Source: Thermoanaerobacter uzonensis DSM 18761
GTDB lineage: Bacteria; Bacillota; Thermoanaerobacteria; Thermoanaerobacterales; Thermoanaerobacteraceae
DNA: 64,000 nucleotides
Assembly: GCF_900129115.1 (NCBI RefSeq)
Contig: NZ_FQUR01000010.1
Coordinates: 62,001-126,000, forward strand
Direction of reading: 5' to 3'
Shown here piece by piece: positions 25,156-33,694 of the stretch. Within the stretch, counting starts at the first letter, position 1, and the number at the start of each line of letters is the position of its first letter. The notes under the pieces are model-generated. The model was given only the letters and a program-made list of their open reading frames with translations, was not told the origin of the DNA and did no database searches. The translations under genes were made by a program, and so were the position numbers.

Positions 25156-25174
25156 AAGGCAATTTTACAGCCTT
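25156..25174 (+). repeat. Terminator hairpin, right copy of the 19-bp direct repeat
   Basis: Identical to 24875-24893 and followed by the T run, so this copy is the functional terminator end. From here to 25258 no further feature is seen. Confidence 0.9.
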
Positions 25175-25258
25175 TTTTATCTTTTATCTTAATTAAGAAG
25201 GAAATTGCCCTTTAATGTAGAAGTAAATAAAATAACAAAAGATTAAGGGGATGTTTTT

Positions 25259-25633
25259 GTGGAGTTAAATAAAGTTACCGTGATAATCAATGGGAATGAA
25301 TATATTTTAAAATCTGATTATCCTGAAGAGCATGTAATAAAACTTGCCAATTATGTAGACAATGTAATTAAAGAATTGCTCCAAAACTACAAAAAGTTAT
25401 CACAAATGCAACTACTACTTTTGTCGTCTTTAAATATTGCAGATGAACTTTTTATTGCAAGAGAAGAAAATAATGCTATTAAAAAGGAATTGCTTTCTTT
25501 AAAAGCAGAATTAGAAGAAAAAAATCGCTATATACGACAATTGGAGGAGGAGCTTACTAAAACTAAACAACAGCTTTTAGAGACAGAGGAAGAGTTTCGA
25601 CAGTTTATAGAAACTTTTGATAAAGAAAAGTAA
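25259..25633 (+). CDS. zapA: Cell-division protein ZapA
   Basis: ZapA cross-links FtsZ filaments in the Z-ring. The 124-aa protein starts with the ZapA head domain (VTVIINGNEYILKSDYPEEHVIKLANYVD) and continues into a long coiled coil (about 60-120) for dimerisation, slightly longer than the average bacterial ZapA. The start is GTG 25259 after a GGGG-type ribosome binding site. It lies 20 bp before the U32 protease gene and begins a zapA-U32-mutS2-DUF523 run. Confidence 0.88.
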   Translation: MELNKVTVIINGNEYILKSDYPEEHVIKLANYVDNVIKELLQNYKKLSQMQLLLLSSLNIADELFIAREENNAIKKELLSLKAELEEKNRYIRQLEEELTKTKQQLLETEEEFRQFIETFDKEK

Positions 25634-25653
25634 AGGTAAGTAAAGGTGATTGG

Positions 25654-28005
25654 ATGAAAAAAGTTGAATTATTAGCTCCAGCAGGAGATTACGAGGCTTT
25701 AACGAGTGCAGTTAATGCAGGATGCGATGCAGTGTATCTAGGAGGAAAAAATTTTGGTGCAAGAGCTTATGCAACCAATTTTGACTATGATAATTTAAAA
25801 GCAGCTTTGGAATTCTGCCATTTAAGAGATGTCAAGGTATATGTTACTGTAAATACCCTTGTAGCCAATAAAGAATTTGAAAAGCTGGTGAACTATTTAG
25901 ATTTTTTGTATTCTATAGGTGTTGATGCAATTATAGTGCAGGATATGGGAGTATTAAAGTTTTTACGAGAAAATTATCCTGATTTAAAAGTTCATGCCAG
26001 TACACAAATGACAGTTCATAATTTGGAAGGAGTACAGGAATTAGCTCAAAAAGGGGTTTCCCGGATTATTTTATCAAGAGAGCTTACGTTAAAAGAAATA
26101 AAGGATATAGTTCAAAATTCTAACATTGAAATAGAAGTCTTTGTTCATGGAGCTCTTTGCGTCAGCTATTCCGGGCAGTGCTTTATGAGTAGTATACTAG
26201 GAGGAAGAAGCGGAAACAGGGGAAGATGTGCACAACCCTGCCGCTTAAAGTATTCTCTTGTAGATAAAGAGGAAAAAGTTTTAGAAAAGGATTTACACCT
26301 TTTGAGTATGGCGGATTTATGTACTATAGAACACATACCAAAACTCATTGAGGCTGGAATCACTTCTTTTAAAATAGAAGGTAGGATGAAAAATGCCGAG
26401 TACGTTGCTTCTGTTGTAAAAGCCTACAGAGAAGCTATTGATAGCTTTTATGAAGGGAGGACTTTTGATTCAGGTAAAGCTATAGAAGAGATGTCTCGAA
26501 TTTTTAATAGAGGATTTTCTACTGGCTATCTTTTTGGAGTTAAACCCTCTAAAATGAGTTATATTTCCCCTAAAAACACGGGAGTTGCTGCCGCAGAAGT
26601 GATAAGTGTAACTTCAAAAACTTCAAAACTGAGGCTTTTAAGGGATATTGCAAAAGGTGATGGAATTTCTGATGAAAAAGGAGAAAAAGGACAAAAAGTT
26701 GAAATAATATTTAAAAATGGGAAGAAGGTAGATAGAGCTTATGAAGGAGACATAATAGAACTACCTCTTAAGTTTTATGTAAAAGAAGGAGAAATATTAA
26801 ATAAAACTTATGATGTATTGTTAAATGACAAGCTGAAAAACTTACCTTCCAGAAAGATTCCTATAAAAATTTATGCGGAGTTAAAAAAGGACAAACCTTT
26901 GTATATAAAGATACAGGAAGGAATTCATACAGTAGAAGTTTATAGTGATGAAATAAGCCAGACAGCGGAAAAAGTTTCTATTGAGGAAGATTTTTTGAAG
27001 GATAAACTTACTCAAATAAATGACACAGCCTTTTACGTAGAAGAAATAGAAGTAGTAGTTGAAAAAGGCCTTTACATGTCTGTAAAGGGAATAAAAGAAG
27101 CGCGAAGAAAAGCAATAGAAATGTTAGAGAAGAGAAAGTTAGACTATTATAAAAGAGAAGAAAAACATACCTTTTTTAATCCGCCTTCTTTCAAGGAGAA
27201 AAAGGAAGAAGTAAGTTTAACTTTTTATACTGATAAGCTTGAACATTTGAAGATGGCCAGCCAATTGGGTATAGAATACGTCTATTTCAATTACAAGCTT
27301 GATATAAAACTTTTTAAAAAAGGTTTAGAACTGACAAAAGATTCAAAGACAACGGTTATACCTGCTTTCCCTTCTATATTGAGAGAAGAGATAAAAAGAA
27401 TAGAGCCTCAATTAGAATTTTTACAAGATATAGGAATAACCAAAATTTTGGTTTCAAATTTAGGGCTTTATCATATTGCAAAAAATTATGACTTTGAGAT
27501 ATTTATAGATTATCCTTTGAATATTTTCAACAATTTAGCTGTAGATTACTTTAAACCTTATGCTGCGACTTTATCTTATGAACTTACGCTGGAGCAGATT
27601 AAAGATATTGCCAAAAGAAGTGATGTAAAATTTGAAGCTTTAATATACGGCAGACTGCCTCTTATGACAATGGAATATTGTCCAATAAGAAATTTAGTAG
27701 GCTGTGACAGAGAAAGGTGTGAAAAAGGTTATTATTTTCTAAAAGACAGAAAAGGAAAATTAATGCCTCTTAAAAGCAATGGTTTTTGCAGGATGCAGAT
27801 TTTAAATGCAGATGTGCTTTTAATGTTAAGCATAAAGGAGCTTAAACAAGCTGGACTTTCTTTTTTGAGGATACATGACACAATAGAAGAAAGTAAAAAA
27901 ATAGAGAAAGTTTTAAAAATATATATTGAAGCTTTAAAAGGGAATGAAATTGAAATTTTAGAAGGGGAATATACAAAAGGACATTTTTACAGGGGAGTTT
28001 TGTGA
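25654..28005 (+). CDS. U32-family protein with DUF3656 domain
   Basis: A 783-aa member of the peptidase U32 family. The N-terminal TIM-barrel-like part begins ELLAPAGDYEALTSAVNAGCDAVYLG. The U32 signature EVFVHGALCVSYSGQCFMSS follows, with a Cys set that continues in GNRGRCAQPCR. The middle domain (about 390-500) corresponds to DUF3656. The C-terminal half repeats a barrel ending in MEYCPIRNLVGCDRERC. Long forms like this are related to RlhA/TrhP, which take part in C- or U-hydroxylation of RNA, so protease activity should not be assumed. Its stop overlaps the mutS2 start. Confidence 0.9.
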   Translation: MKKVELLAPAGDYEALTSAVNAGCDAVYLGGKNFGARAYATNFDYDNLKAALEFCHLRDVKVYVTVNTLVANKEFEKLVNYLDFLYSIGVDAIIVQDMGVLKFLRENYPDLKVHASTQMTVHNLEGVQELAQKGVSRIILSRELTLKEIKDIVQNSNIEIEVFVHGALCVSYSGQCFMSSILGGRSGNRGRCAQPCRLKYSLVDKEEKVLEKDLHLLSMADLCTIEHIPKLIEAGITSFKIEGRMKNAEYVASVVKAYREAIDSFYEGRTFDSGKAIEEMSRIFNRGFSTGYLFGVKPSKMSYISPKNTGVAAAEVISVTSKTSKLRLLRDIAKGDGISDEKGEKGQKVEIIFKNGKKVDRAYEGDIIELPLKFYVKEGEILNKTYDVLLNDKLKNLPSRKIPIKIYAELKKDKPLYIKIQEGIHTVEVYSDEISQTAEKVSIEEDFLKDKLTQINDTAFYVEEIEVVVEKGLYMSVKGIKEARRKAIEMLEKRKLDYYKREEKHTFFNPPSFKEKKEEVSLTFYTDKLEHLKMASQLGIEYVYFNYKLDIKLFKKGLELTKDSKTTVIPAFPSILREEIKRIEPQLEFLQDIGITKILVSNLGLYHIAKNYDFEIFIDYPLNIFNNLAVDYFKPYAATLSYELTLEQIKDIAKRSDVKFEALIYGRLPLMTMEYCPIRNLVGCDRERCEKGYYFLKDRKGKLMPLKSNGFCRMQILNADVLLMLSIKELKQAGLSFLRIHDTIEESKKIEKVLKIYIEALKGNEIEILEGEYTKGHFYRGVL

Positions 28006-30380
28006 TGGTAAGAGGAATTAATAGTAGAGCAATAAAAAGTCTTGAATTTGACAGGATAGTGGAGTTTATTGTTGGCTATTGTGATTCGGATTTAGGCAAA
28101 CAAAAAGCTTCAGATATTGTCATAAAAAAAGACTTAGAGGAAATAGAGAGGGAATTAGATTTACTGAATGAGGCAATTAGCTTTATTTCCTCCTATGGAG
28201 GTATTTCTTTTGCTTTTGAGGACATAAGGGATGATATAAAAAAAGCACAAATAGATTCCGTGCTTTATAACCAAGAGCTTTTAAAGATTAAGAAATTTCT
28301 TAACTTAGTAAGCAAAATAAAAGGTTATTTCAAAAATCTTCAAGAAAATGATAGATTTGTAAGGTTAAAAGAATACGATAAAAAAGTTTTACCGATAAAA
28401 GATTTGGAAAAAAGGATTGAAAATATAATAATTTCAGAAGATGAAATAGCAGATGATGCTTCTCCAATGCTTAAAGCTTTAAGAAGGCAGAAATTGAGCA
28501 TAAATGAAAAAATAAGGGCGACATTGAATTCAATAATTTCTACACGTCAAAAAGAATTGCAAGAGCCTATTATAACTGTAAGACAGGGAAGATACGTTGT
28601 ACCTGTAAAACAAGAATATCGCAGCACTTTTAAAGGTATCGTCCACGACCAATCCTCCAGTGGTGCTACTCTTTTTATTGAACCTATGCAAGTGGTTGAC
28701 TTAAACAACGAATTGAGACAAGTGGAATTAAAAGAGAAGCAGGAGATACAGAGAATACTTTTTGAGCTTTCTCAAGAGGTCAAAAAGTATGCACAGGCTT
28801 TATTTAATGACATTGAAATAGTTTCAGAATTAGATTTTATATTTGCTAAGGCTAAATATTCTTTAAAGCTAAAAACTGTAAGGCCAGAGCTAAACACAAT
28901 GGGATATATTAATTTAAAAAAGGCAAGACATCCTCTCATAAATCAGGAAGTAGTTGTCCCTATAGATATATATATAGGAGACCAATTTAATACTTTAGTC
29001 ATTACTGGTCCTAATACCGGTGGGAAAACTGTGACTTTAAAAACAGTGGGACTTTTAACTTTAATGGCAATGGCGGGACTTAATATTCCTGCGGAAGAAA
29101 GGTCACAGATTTCAATATTTGAGGAAGTTTTTGTGGATATAGGAGATGAGCAGAGTATTGAACAAAGCTTAAGTACTTTTTCTTCCCATATGACGAATAT
29201 CGTAAGTATACTCCAAAAAGTAAACAAAAATTGCTTTGTTTTGTTAGATGAATTAGGGGCAGGTACAGACCCTATAGAAGGCGCTGCTTTAGCTATGAGT
29301 ATTCTCGATACCTTGCATAAGATTGGTGCGAAGACAATAGCTACTACCCATTATAGTGAGCTAAAGCAGTATGCCTTAAAAACTCCGGGAGTAGAAAATG
29401 CCAGTGTGGAATTTGATGTTGAAACTTTAAAGCCTACCTATAAGCTTATAATAGGCCTTCCTGGCAAAAGTAATGCCTTTGAAATATCTAAAAGATTAGG
29501 ACTTCCTCAGCAAATAATAGAAAATGCGAGAAAGTATATTTCAGGAGAAGCTTTAAAATTTGAAGACATAATTGCAGACGTCGAAAGTAAAAGAAGAGAA
29601 TTGGAAAGGGCAAATCAAGAAATAGCTTTTTTAAAGAAAGATGTAGAAATTTTAAAAGAGGAATTAGAAAAAGAAAAGAAGAAATTGCAAAGTGAAAGAG
29701 ATAAAATATTAAAAGAGGCGAAAGAAAAGGCGAGAAAAATAATACAAGAGGCGAAATTTGCCGCCGAGGAAACAATTAAAAAGATAAAAGAAGCAGAAGA
29801 AAGCACACAAAATAAAGACAGGATCATACAAGAGGTAAGAGAAGAATTAAAGAAAAATTTAGAAGAATTAGAAGAAGAAGTTTTAAAGCCTAAAGAGGCT
29901 CACCACAGCAGAATCCCTGATAATTTAAAAAAGGGACAGACAGTCTATATAGTGCCTTTAGACCAAAACGGGATTGTACTTTCTCTTCCTGACAAATCGG
30001 GAAATGTAGAAGTACAGGCAGGAATTTTAAAGATGACAGTCCATATAAGTAATTTAAGGGTAGTGGAAGAGAAAGAAGAGGAGGATGTAAAAAAAGGCTA
30101 CAGCAAATTTGTACACGAAAAGTCTCAATCTATAAGCACATTCATAGATGTAAGAGGTAAAAACCTTGACGATGCTTTGTTAGAGGTTGAAAAATACATA
30201 GACGATGCTTATTTAGCTGGACTTAAGGAGGTAACAATTATTCATGGACGTGGTACAGGGGTGTTAAGGACGGGGATATCACAATTTTTAAGAAGCAATA
30301 AACATGTTAAATCTTTTAGATTAGGTAAATACGGTGAAGGAGGAGACGGTGTTACTATAGTAGAATTAGCTGACAAATAG
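28005..30380 (+). CDS. mutS2: MutS2 (Smr-domain ATPase)
   Basis: A 791-aa MutS homologue without the mismatch-recognition domain. The Walker A GPNTGGKT, the DEQSIEQSLSTFSSHM segment and the Walker B LLDELGAGTDP lie in the ATPase, followed by a long coiled coil (about 510-630) and a C-terminal Smr nuclease domain (IDVRGKNLDDALLEVEKYID, HGRGTGVLR). MutS2 suppresses recombination and, in Bacillus, rescues collided ribosomes. I chose ATG 28005 (overlap ATGA-type with the previous stop); a GTG lies one codon earlier. Confidence 0.96.
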   Translation: MVRGINSRAIKSLEFDRIVEFIVGYCDSDLGKQKASDIVIKKDLEEIERELDLLNEAISFISSYGGISFAFEDIRDDIKKAQIDSVLYNQELLKIKKFLNLVSKIKGYFKNLQENDRFVRLKEYDKKVLPIKDLEKRIENIIISEDEIADDASPMLKALRRQKLSINEKIRATLNSIISTRQKELQEPIITVRQGRYVVPVKQEYRSTFKGIVHDQSSSGATLFIEPMQVVDLNNELRQVELKEKQEIQRILFELSQEVKKYAQALFNDIEIVSELDFIFAKAKYSLKLKTVRPELNTMGYINLKKARHPLINQEVVVPIDIYIGDQFNTLVITGPNTGGKTVTLKTVGLLTLMAMAGLNIPAEERSQISIFEEVFVDIGDEQSIEQSLSTFSSHMTNIVSILQKVNKNCFVLLDELGAGTDPIEGAALAMSILDTLHKIGAKTIATTHYSELKQYALKTPGVENASVEFDVETLKPTYKLIIGLPGKSNAFEISKRLGLPQQIIENARKYISGEALKFEDIIADVESKRRELERANQEIAFLKKDVEILKEELEKEKKKLQSERDKILKEAKEKARKIIQEAKFAAEETIKKIKEAEESTQNKDRIIQEVREELKKNLEELEEEVLKPKEAHHSRIPDNLKKGQTVYIVPLDQNGIVLSLPDKSGNVEVQAGILKMTVHISNLRVVEEKEEEDVKKGYSKFVHEKSQSISTFIDVRGKNLDDALLEVEKYIDDAYLAGLKEVTIIHGRGTGVLRTGISQFLRSNKHVKSFRLGKYGEGGDGVTIVELADK

Positions 30381-30391
30381 GGGATGGTAAA

Positions 30392-30826
30392 ATGTATTTG
30401 GTAAGTGCTTGCCTTGCAGGAGTTAACTGTAAATACGATGGAGGAAATAATGAAAAAGAAGAAATAAAAAGATTAGTGGAAGAAGGAAAGGCTATTTTAG
30501 TTTGTCCTGAGCAATTAGGTGGACTTCCAACTCCGCGTCTACCTTCTGAGATAAATGGGGATAAGGTTTTTAACATTGAAGGAGAAGAGGTTACAGAAAA
30601 TTTCTATAAAGGAGCCTATGAGACTTTAAAAATTGCTAAAATGTACAAGATAAAGGAGGCAATTTTTAAGGCTAGAAGCCCTTCTTGCGGCTGTGGAGAA
30701 ATTTACGATGGGACTTTTTCGGGGAATTTGATAGAGGGAGATGGAATTACCACAAGGATTTTAAAGAAAAATGGGATATCTGTTATGACAGAACATGATT
30801 TTTATAAAAAAATAAAAAAGGAGTAA
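30392..30826 (+). CDS. DUF523 protein (TudS/YbbK-like)
   Basis: A 144-aa DUF523 protein. The motifs VSACLAGVNCKYDGG and FKARSPSCGCGEIYDG contain the conserved cysteines that, in the thiouracil desulfurase TudS of this family, bind a [4Fe-4S] cluster. It could therefore remove sulfur from thiouracil, but family members differ and the substrate is not shown. It follows mutS2 by 11 bp and is the last gene before a strong hairpin. Confidence 0.82.
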   Translation: MYLVSACLAGVNCKYDGGNNEKEEIKRLVEEGKAILVCPEQLGGLPTPRLPSEINGDKVFNIEGEEVTENFYKGAYETLKIAKMYKIKEAIFKARSPSCGCGEIYDGTFSGNLIEGDGITTRILKKNGISVMTEHDFYKKIKKE

Positions 30827-30828
30827 CC

Positions 30829-30868
30829 AAAACACCTCCTCTAACATAAAATATAGGGGAGGTGTTTT
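30829..30868 (+). terminator. 13-bp hairpin that ends the mutS2 run and covers the yunB ribosome binding site
   Basis: AAAACACCTCCTC (30829-30841) pairs with GGGGAGGTGTTTT (30856-30868). The 3' arm contains GGGGAGGTG, the yunB ribosome binding site. The T tail is short (TTTTAC), so it may act as terminator, as translational lock, or both. Confidence 0.65.
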
Positions 30869-30870
30869 AC

Positions 30871-31566
30871 TTGAAAAGGAAAAAATGGGGACTGAGGCGG
30901 GTTAATTCGTTTTACATATATTTGATTTACATAGCTGTTTTATTTGTGATTTTATACTATTTTACAGAATATCGATTAAAACCGGCTATTATAGCAGTAA
31001 GTGAAACTTTAGCAAAAGAAACAGCTGTAAATACTATAAATGATGCTATAAATGAAAAAGTGTTAAAAGGAATAGAGTATAAAGATTTAATTTATGTACG
31101 AACAGACAACAATGGAAAAGTGTCAATGCTACAGGCAAATACTGTTGAGATGAACTTGTTAGCTTCTAAGATTATAAAAGAAGTAAAAAAAAACTTAAAT
31201 AATTTAGGCCCTCTCTATGCTAAAATTCCTTTAGGTTCAGTTTTTTCGACTGATTTATTCGCTAATGCAGGGCCACGGATAAAAATAGGACTTTTGCCAG
31301 TTGGAGCGGTAGATGTTGATTTTAGTTCTCAGTTTGAACCGGCTGGAATAAACCAAACAAGGCACAGAATATATTTAGACATTCAAACTACGATACGTAT
31401 AATTGCACCTTTAGCTTCTGATAAAATAGCTGTTACACTTCACATGCCAATAGCAGAAAGCATAATAGTTGGAGATGTGCCTGCAAGCTATGTGGATGTA
31501 AATGGAGACAAATTTACGATTCCTGTGCCTCAATCTCCAAATTCAAATATAGAAATACAAAAATAA
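30871..31566 (+). CDS. yunB: Sporulation protein YunB
   Basis: A 231-aa membrane-anchored protein of the YunB family, needed for efficient sporulation in Bacillus. One N-terminal transmembrane segment (YIYLIYIAVLFVILYYF) precedes an extracellular domain with family segments RLKPAIIAVSETLAKETAVNTIN, LYAKIPLGSVFSTDLFANAGPRIKIGLLPVG and RHRIYLDIQTTIRIIAPL. GGGGAGGTG at 30856-30864 gives a TTG start at 30871; the GTG at 30862 lies within the ribosome binding site. Confidence 0.9.
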   Translation: MKRKKWGLRRVNSFYIYLIYIAVLFVILYYFTEYRLKPAIIAVSETLAKETAVNTINDAINEKVLKGIEYKDLIYVRTDNNGKVSMLQANTVEMNLLASKIIKEVKKNLNNLGPLYAKIPLGSVFSTDLFANAGPRIKIGLLPVGAVDVDFSSQFEPAGINQTRHRIYLDIQTTIRIIAPLASDKIAVTLHMPIAESIIVGDVPASYVDVNGDKFTIPVPQSPNSNIEIQK

Positions 31567-31569
31567 CTA

Positions 31570-31597
31570 TTGAATTTTTTTGATGATGTGATATAAT
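31570..31597 (+). promoter_or_regulatory. Promoter of tRNA-Ala(TGC)
   Basis: TTGAAT (31570-31575), 16-bp spacer, TATAAT (31592-31597), 18 bp before the tRNA. Confidence 0.7.
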
Positions 31598-31615
31598 AAG
31601 AAGCGTGTGGTTAGT

Positions 31616-31691
31616 GGGGGTGTAGCTCAGTTGGGAGAGCACCTGCCTTGCAAGCAGGGGGTCAGGAGTTCGAATCTCCTCATCTCCACCA
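31616..31691 (+). tRNA. tRNA-Ala (anticodon TGC)
   Basis: 76 nt; acceptor GGGGGTG/CATCTCC, anticodon stem CCTGC/GCAGG with loop CTTGCAA, TTCGAAT T-loop, encoded CCA. Confidence 0.95.
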
Positions 31692-31706
31692 ATTAAAAAG
31701 ATGAAT

Positions 31707-31731
31707 TACCCGATGAGGGTATTTTTTTTTG
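31707..31731 (+). terminator. Terminator of tRNA-Ala
   Basis: TACCC / GGGTA stem followed by nine Ts. Confidence 0.8.
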
Positions 31732-31825
31732 CTTTTTGTAGCTTAGCAATTTTTTCTTTAAAATGCAGGATTTTTTTGTTTTTTGTCGAATTATTAAGAA
31801 GATGGTGCTCAAAGAGGTGAATTAA

Positions 31826-32992
31826 ATGAATGCCAATGTAGAAGTCACTTATAAAAAACGATTAGATAATATTGTAGAAAAAACAATAGAAGCAATTGAA
31901 AGCAGTAAAGAACAAATTTTTGATATTTTAGAAAAAGCAAAAGAAGAAGCTAGAAAATTAGAAACGCAATTAGAAGAACTGAAAATCCAAGTCATAAATG
32001 TGATAAAAGAAGTAGAGTTGTGTGAAAGGAAAGAAAAAAAGTGCAGGTTAAAACTCGCATTTGTAAGTAAACAATTTGGGCACCTATCTGAACAAGCTAT
32101 AAGAGAAGCTTATGAAGAGGCAAAAGAGGCTCAAATAGAGTTGGCGTTAAAAAGGCGGGAAGAAAAAGAATTAATAGAAAAAAGGAACGAACTGGAGAGA
32201 AAACTTGTAGATAATAAGGCCATTATCGAAAAAGCTGAAAAACTTGCTTCCCAGATTAGCATAGCTCTCAATTATTTAAACAGTGATTTAAAAGAAATGA
32301 ATAGTCAATTAGAGCAGTTGAAAGATAGACAGGCTTTGAGTGTAAAAATTATTGAAGCACAAGAAGAAGAGAGAAAAAGAATTGCAAGGGAGATTCACGA
32401 CGGTCCTGCGCAAGCGATGGCAAATGTGTTATTGAAGTCTGAACTTTGTGAAAAGTTGATAACTAAAGATATTGAACTAGCTAAAATAGAACTCAAAAAT
32501 CTAAAAGATATTGTACAACAATCTCTAAAAGAAGTGAGGAAAATAATTTATGACTTAAGACCTTCTGCGCTTGATGATTTAGGACTTGTCCCTGCACTTT
32601 CCAGATACATAAAAAATTTTTCAGAGGAGACAGGTATATTTGTAGATTTTACTGTTTTGTCAGATTATAAAAGACTTAGTCCCGAGATTGAAATAACTTG
32701 CTTTAGGGTAGTGCAAGAGGCCCTTACAAATATAAAAAAGCATTCTAGGGCAAAAAACGCCTCTGTTAAATTTGAGTTTGGCATGCGATTTATCAGCATA
32801 ATTATCAAGGACGATGGCATTGGATTTGATAAAGAAAATATTGGGCAAGGGTATGGACTGATGGGCATGAGGGAAAGAGTAGAAATTTTAAATGGTAAAT
32901 TTGAAATAAGCAGTTTTAAAAATAAGGGTGCACAAATTTATATTTCTATACCTGTAAGGGGTGTTGAGGATGATCAAATTGTTGGTGGCTGA
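31826..32992 (+). CDS. Sensor histidine kinase, DegS-like
   Basis: A 388-aa cytoplasmic kinase with no membrane segment. A long N-terminal coiled coil (about 10-185) of DegS type is followed by a HisKA_3 dimerisation helix with the phospho-acceptor in IAREIHDGPAQ, and a HATPase domain with QEALTNIKKHSRAKNASV (N box), DDGIGFD and GYGLMGMRERVE. In Bacillus DegS controls exoenzymes, motility and competence; the inputs here are unknown. The response-regulator gene overlaps its end by 23 nt. Confidence 0.9.
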   Translation: MNANVEVTYKKRLDNIVEKTIEAIESSKEQIFDILEKAKEEARKLETQLEELKIQVINVIKEVELCERKEKKCRLKLAFVSKQFGHLSEQAIREAYEEAKEAQIELALKRREEKELIEKRNELERKLVDNKAIIEKAEKLASQISIALNYLNSDLKEMNSQLEQLKDRQALSVKIIEAQEEERKRIAREIHDGPAQAMANVLLKSELCEKLITKDIELAKIELKNLKDIVQQSLKEVRKIIYDLRPSALDDLGLVPALSRYIKNFSEETGIFVDFTVLSDYKRLSPEIEITCFRVVQEALTNIKKHSRAKNASVKFEFGMRFISIIIKDDGIGFDKENIGQGYGLMGMRERVEILNGKFEISSFKNKGAQIYISIPVRGVEDDQIVGG

Positions 32993-33596
32993 TGACCATG
33001 CTTTGATAAGAAAAGGGTTAGTCCAGCTTATTGAAATGGAAAAAGATATAAAAGTTATTTCTCAAGCTTCAAATGGGGAAGAGGTTTATCAACTTGCAAA
33101 GAAATTTATGCCCGATTTAATACTTATGGATGTGAATATGCCTGTGATGAACGGTATTAAGGCAGCAAAAATGTTAAAAGAAGAAAAACATCCAAGCAAA
33201 GTATTGTTTTTAACTATTTACAATGACAGAGAGTATCTTTTGGAAGCGCTTAAATTAGGAGTGGAAGGGTACATATTAAAGGATGCGGAATATGACGATT
33301 TAATAAAAGCAATAAGGACTATTTACAATGGAGGGGTTTATATTCATCCTTCTTTAATGGAAGAAATAGACAATATAGACCACGAAAACTTAAAAAAAGA
33401 TCTCACACCAAGAGAAATAGAGATTCTTAAACTTATTTCTAAAGGGTATAGCAATAAAGAAATTGCACAAAAGCTATTTTTAAGCGAGAAAACTGTCAAG
33501 AACCATGTTTACAATATTTTTAAAAAACTAGATGTGAAAGACAGAACTCAAGCTGCTATTTACATGCTTAAAAATGAAACGATTTTACAAAATTAA
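32970..33596 (+). CDS. NarL/LuxR-family response regulator, DegU-like
   Basis: A 208-aa regulator. The receiver has the acidic pair in VADDH, the phospho-acceptor in LILMDVNMPVMNG and the conserved Lys in YILKDAE. A C-terminal LuxR-type helix-turn-helix follows (LTPREIEILKLISKGYSNKEIAQKLFLSEKTVKNHVYNI in two adjoining parts). AAGGGGTG at 32956-32963 fixes ATG 32970, inside the kinase gene, which implies translational coupling. It is the partner of the upstream DegS-like kinase. Confidence 0.93.
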   Translation: MIKLLVADDHALIRKGLVQLIEMEKDIKVISQASNGEEVYQLAKKFMPDLILMDVNMPVMNGIKAAKMLKEEKHPSKVLFLTIYNDREYLLEALKLGVEGYILKDAEYDDLIKAIRTIYNGGVYIHPSLMEEIDNIDHENLKKDLTPREIEILKLISKGYSNKEIAQKLFLSEKTVKNHVYNIFKKLDVKDRTQAAIYMLKNETILQN

Positions 33597-33614
33597 TCTT
33601 TTACAAGGCTAAAT

Positions 33615-33643
33615 TTGACTTTTATTCAAAAAAAGCGTATCAT
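33615..33643 (+). promoter_or_regulatory. Promoter of the M18 aminopeptidase gene
   Basis: TTGACT (33615-33620), 17-bp spacer, TATCAT (33638-33643). Confidence 0.6.
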
Positions 33644-33694
33644 ATTGTTGATGCAGAGTGTCATCCATACAAAAAACCACGGGGGGTAATTTCA

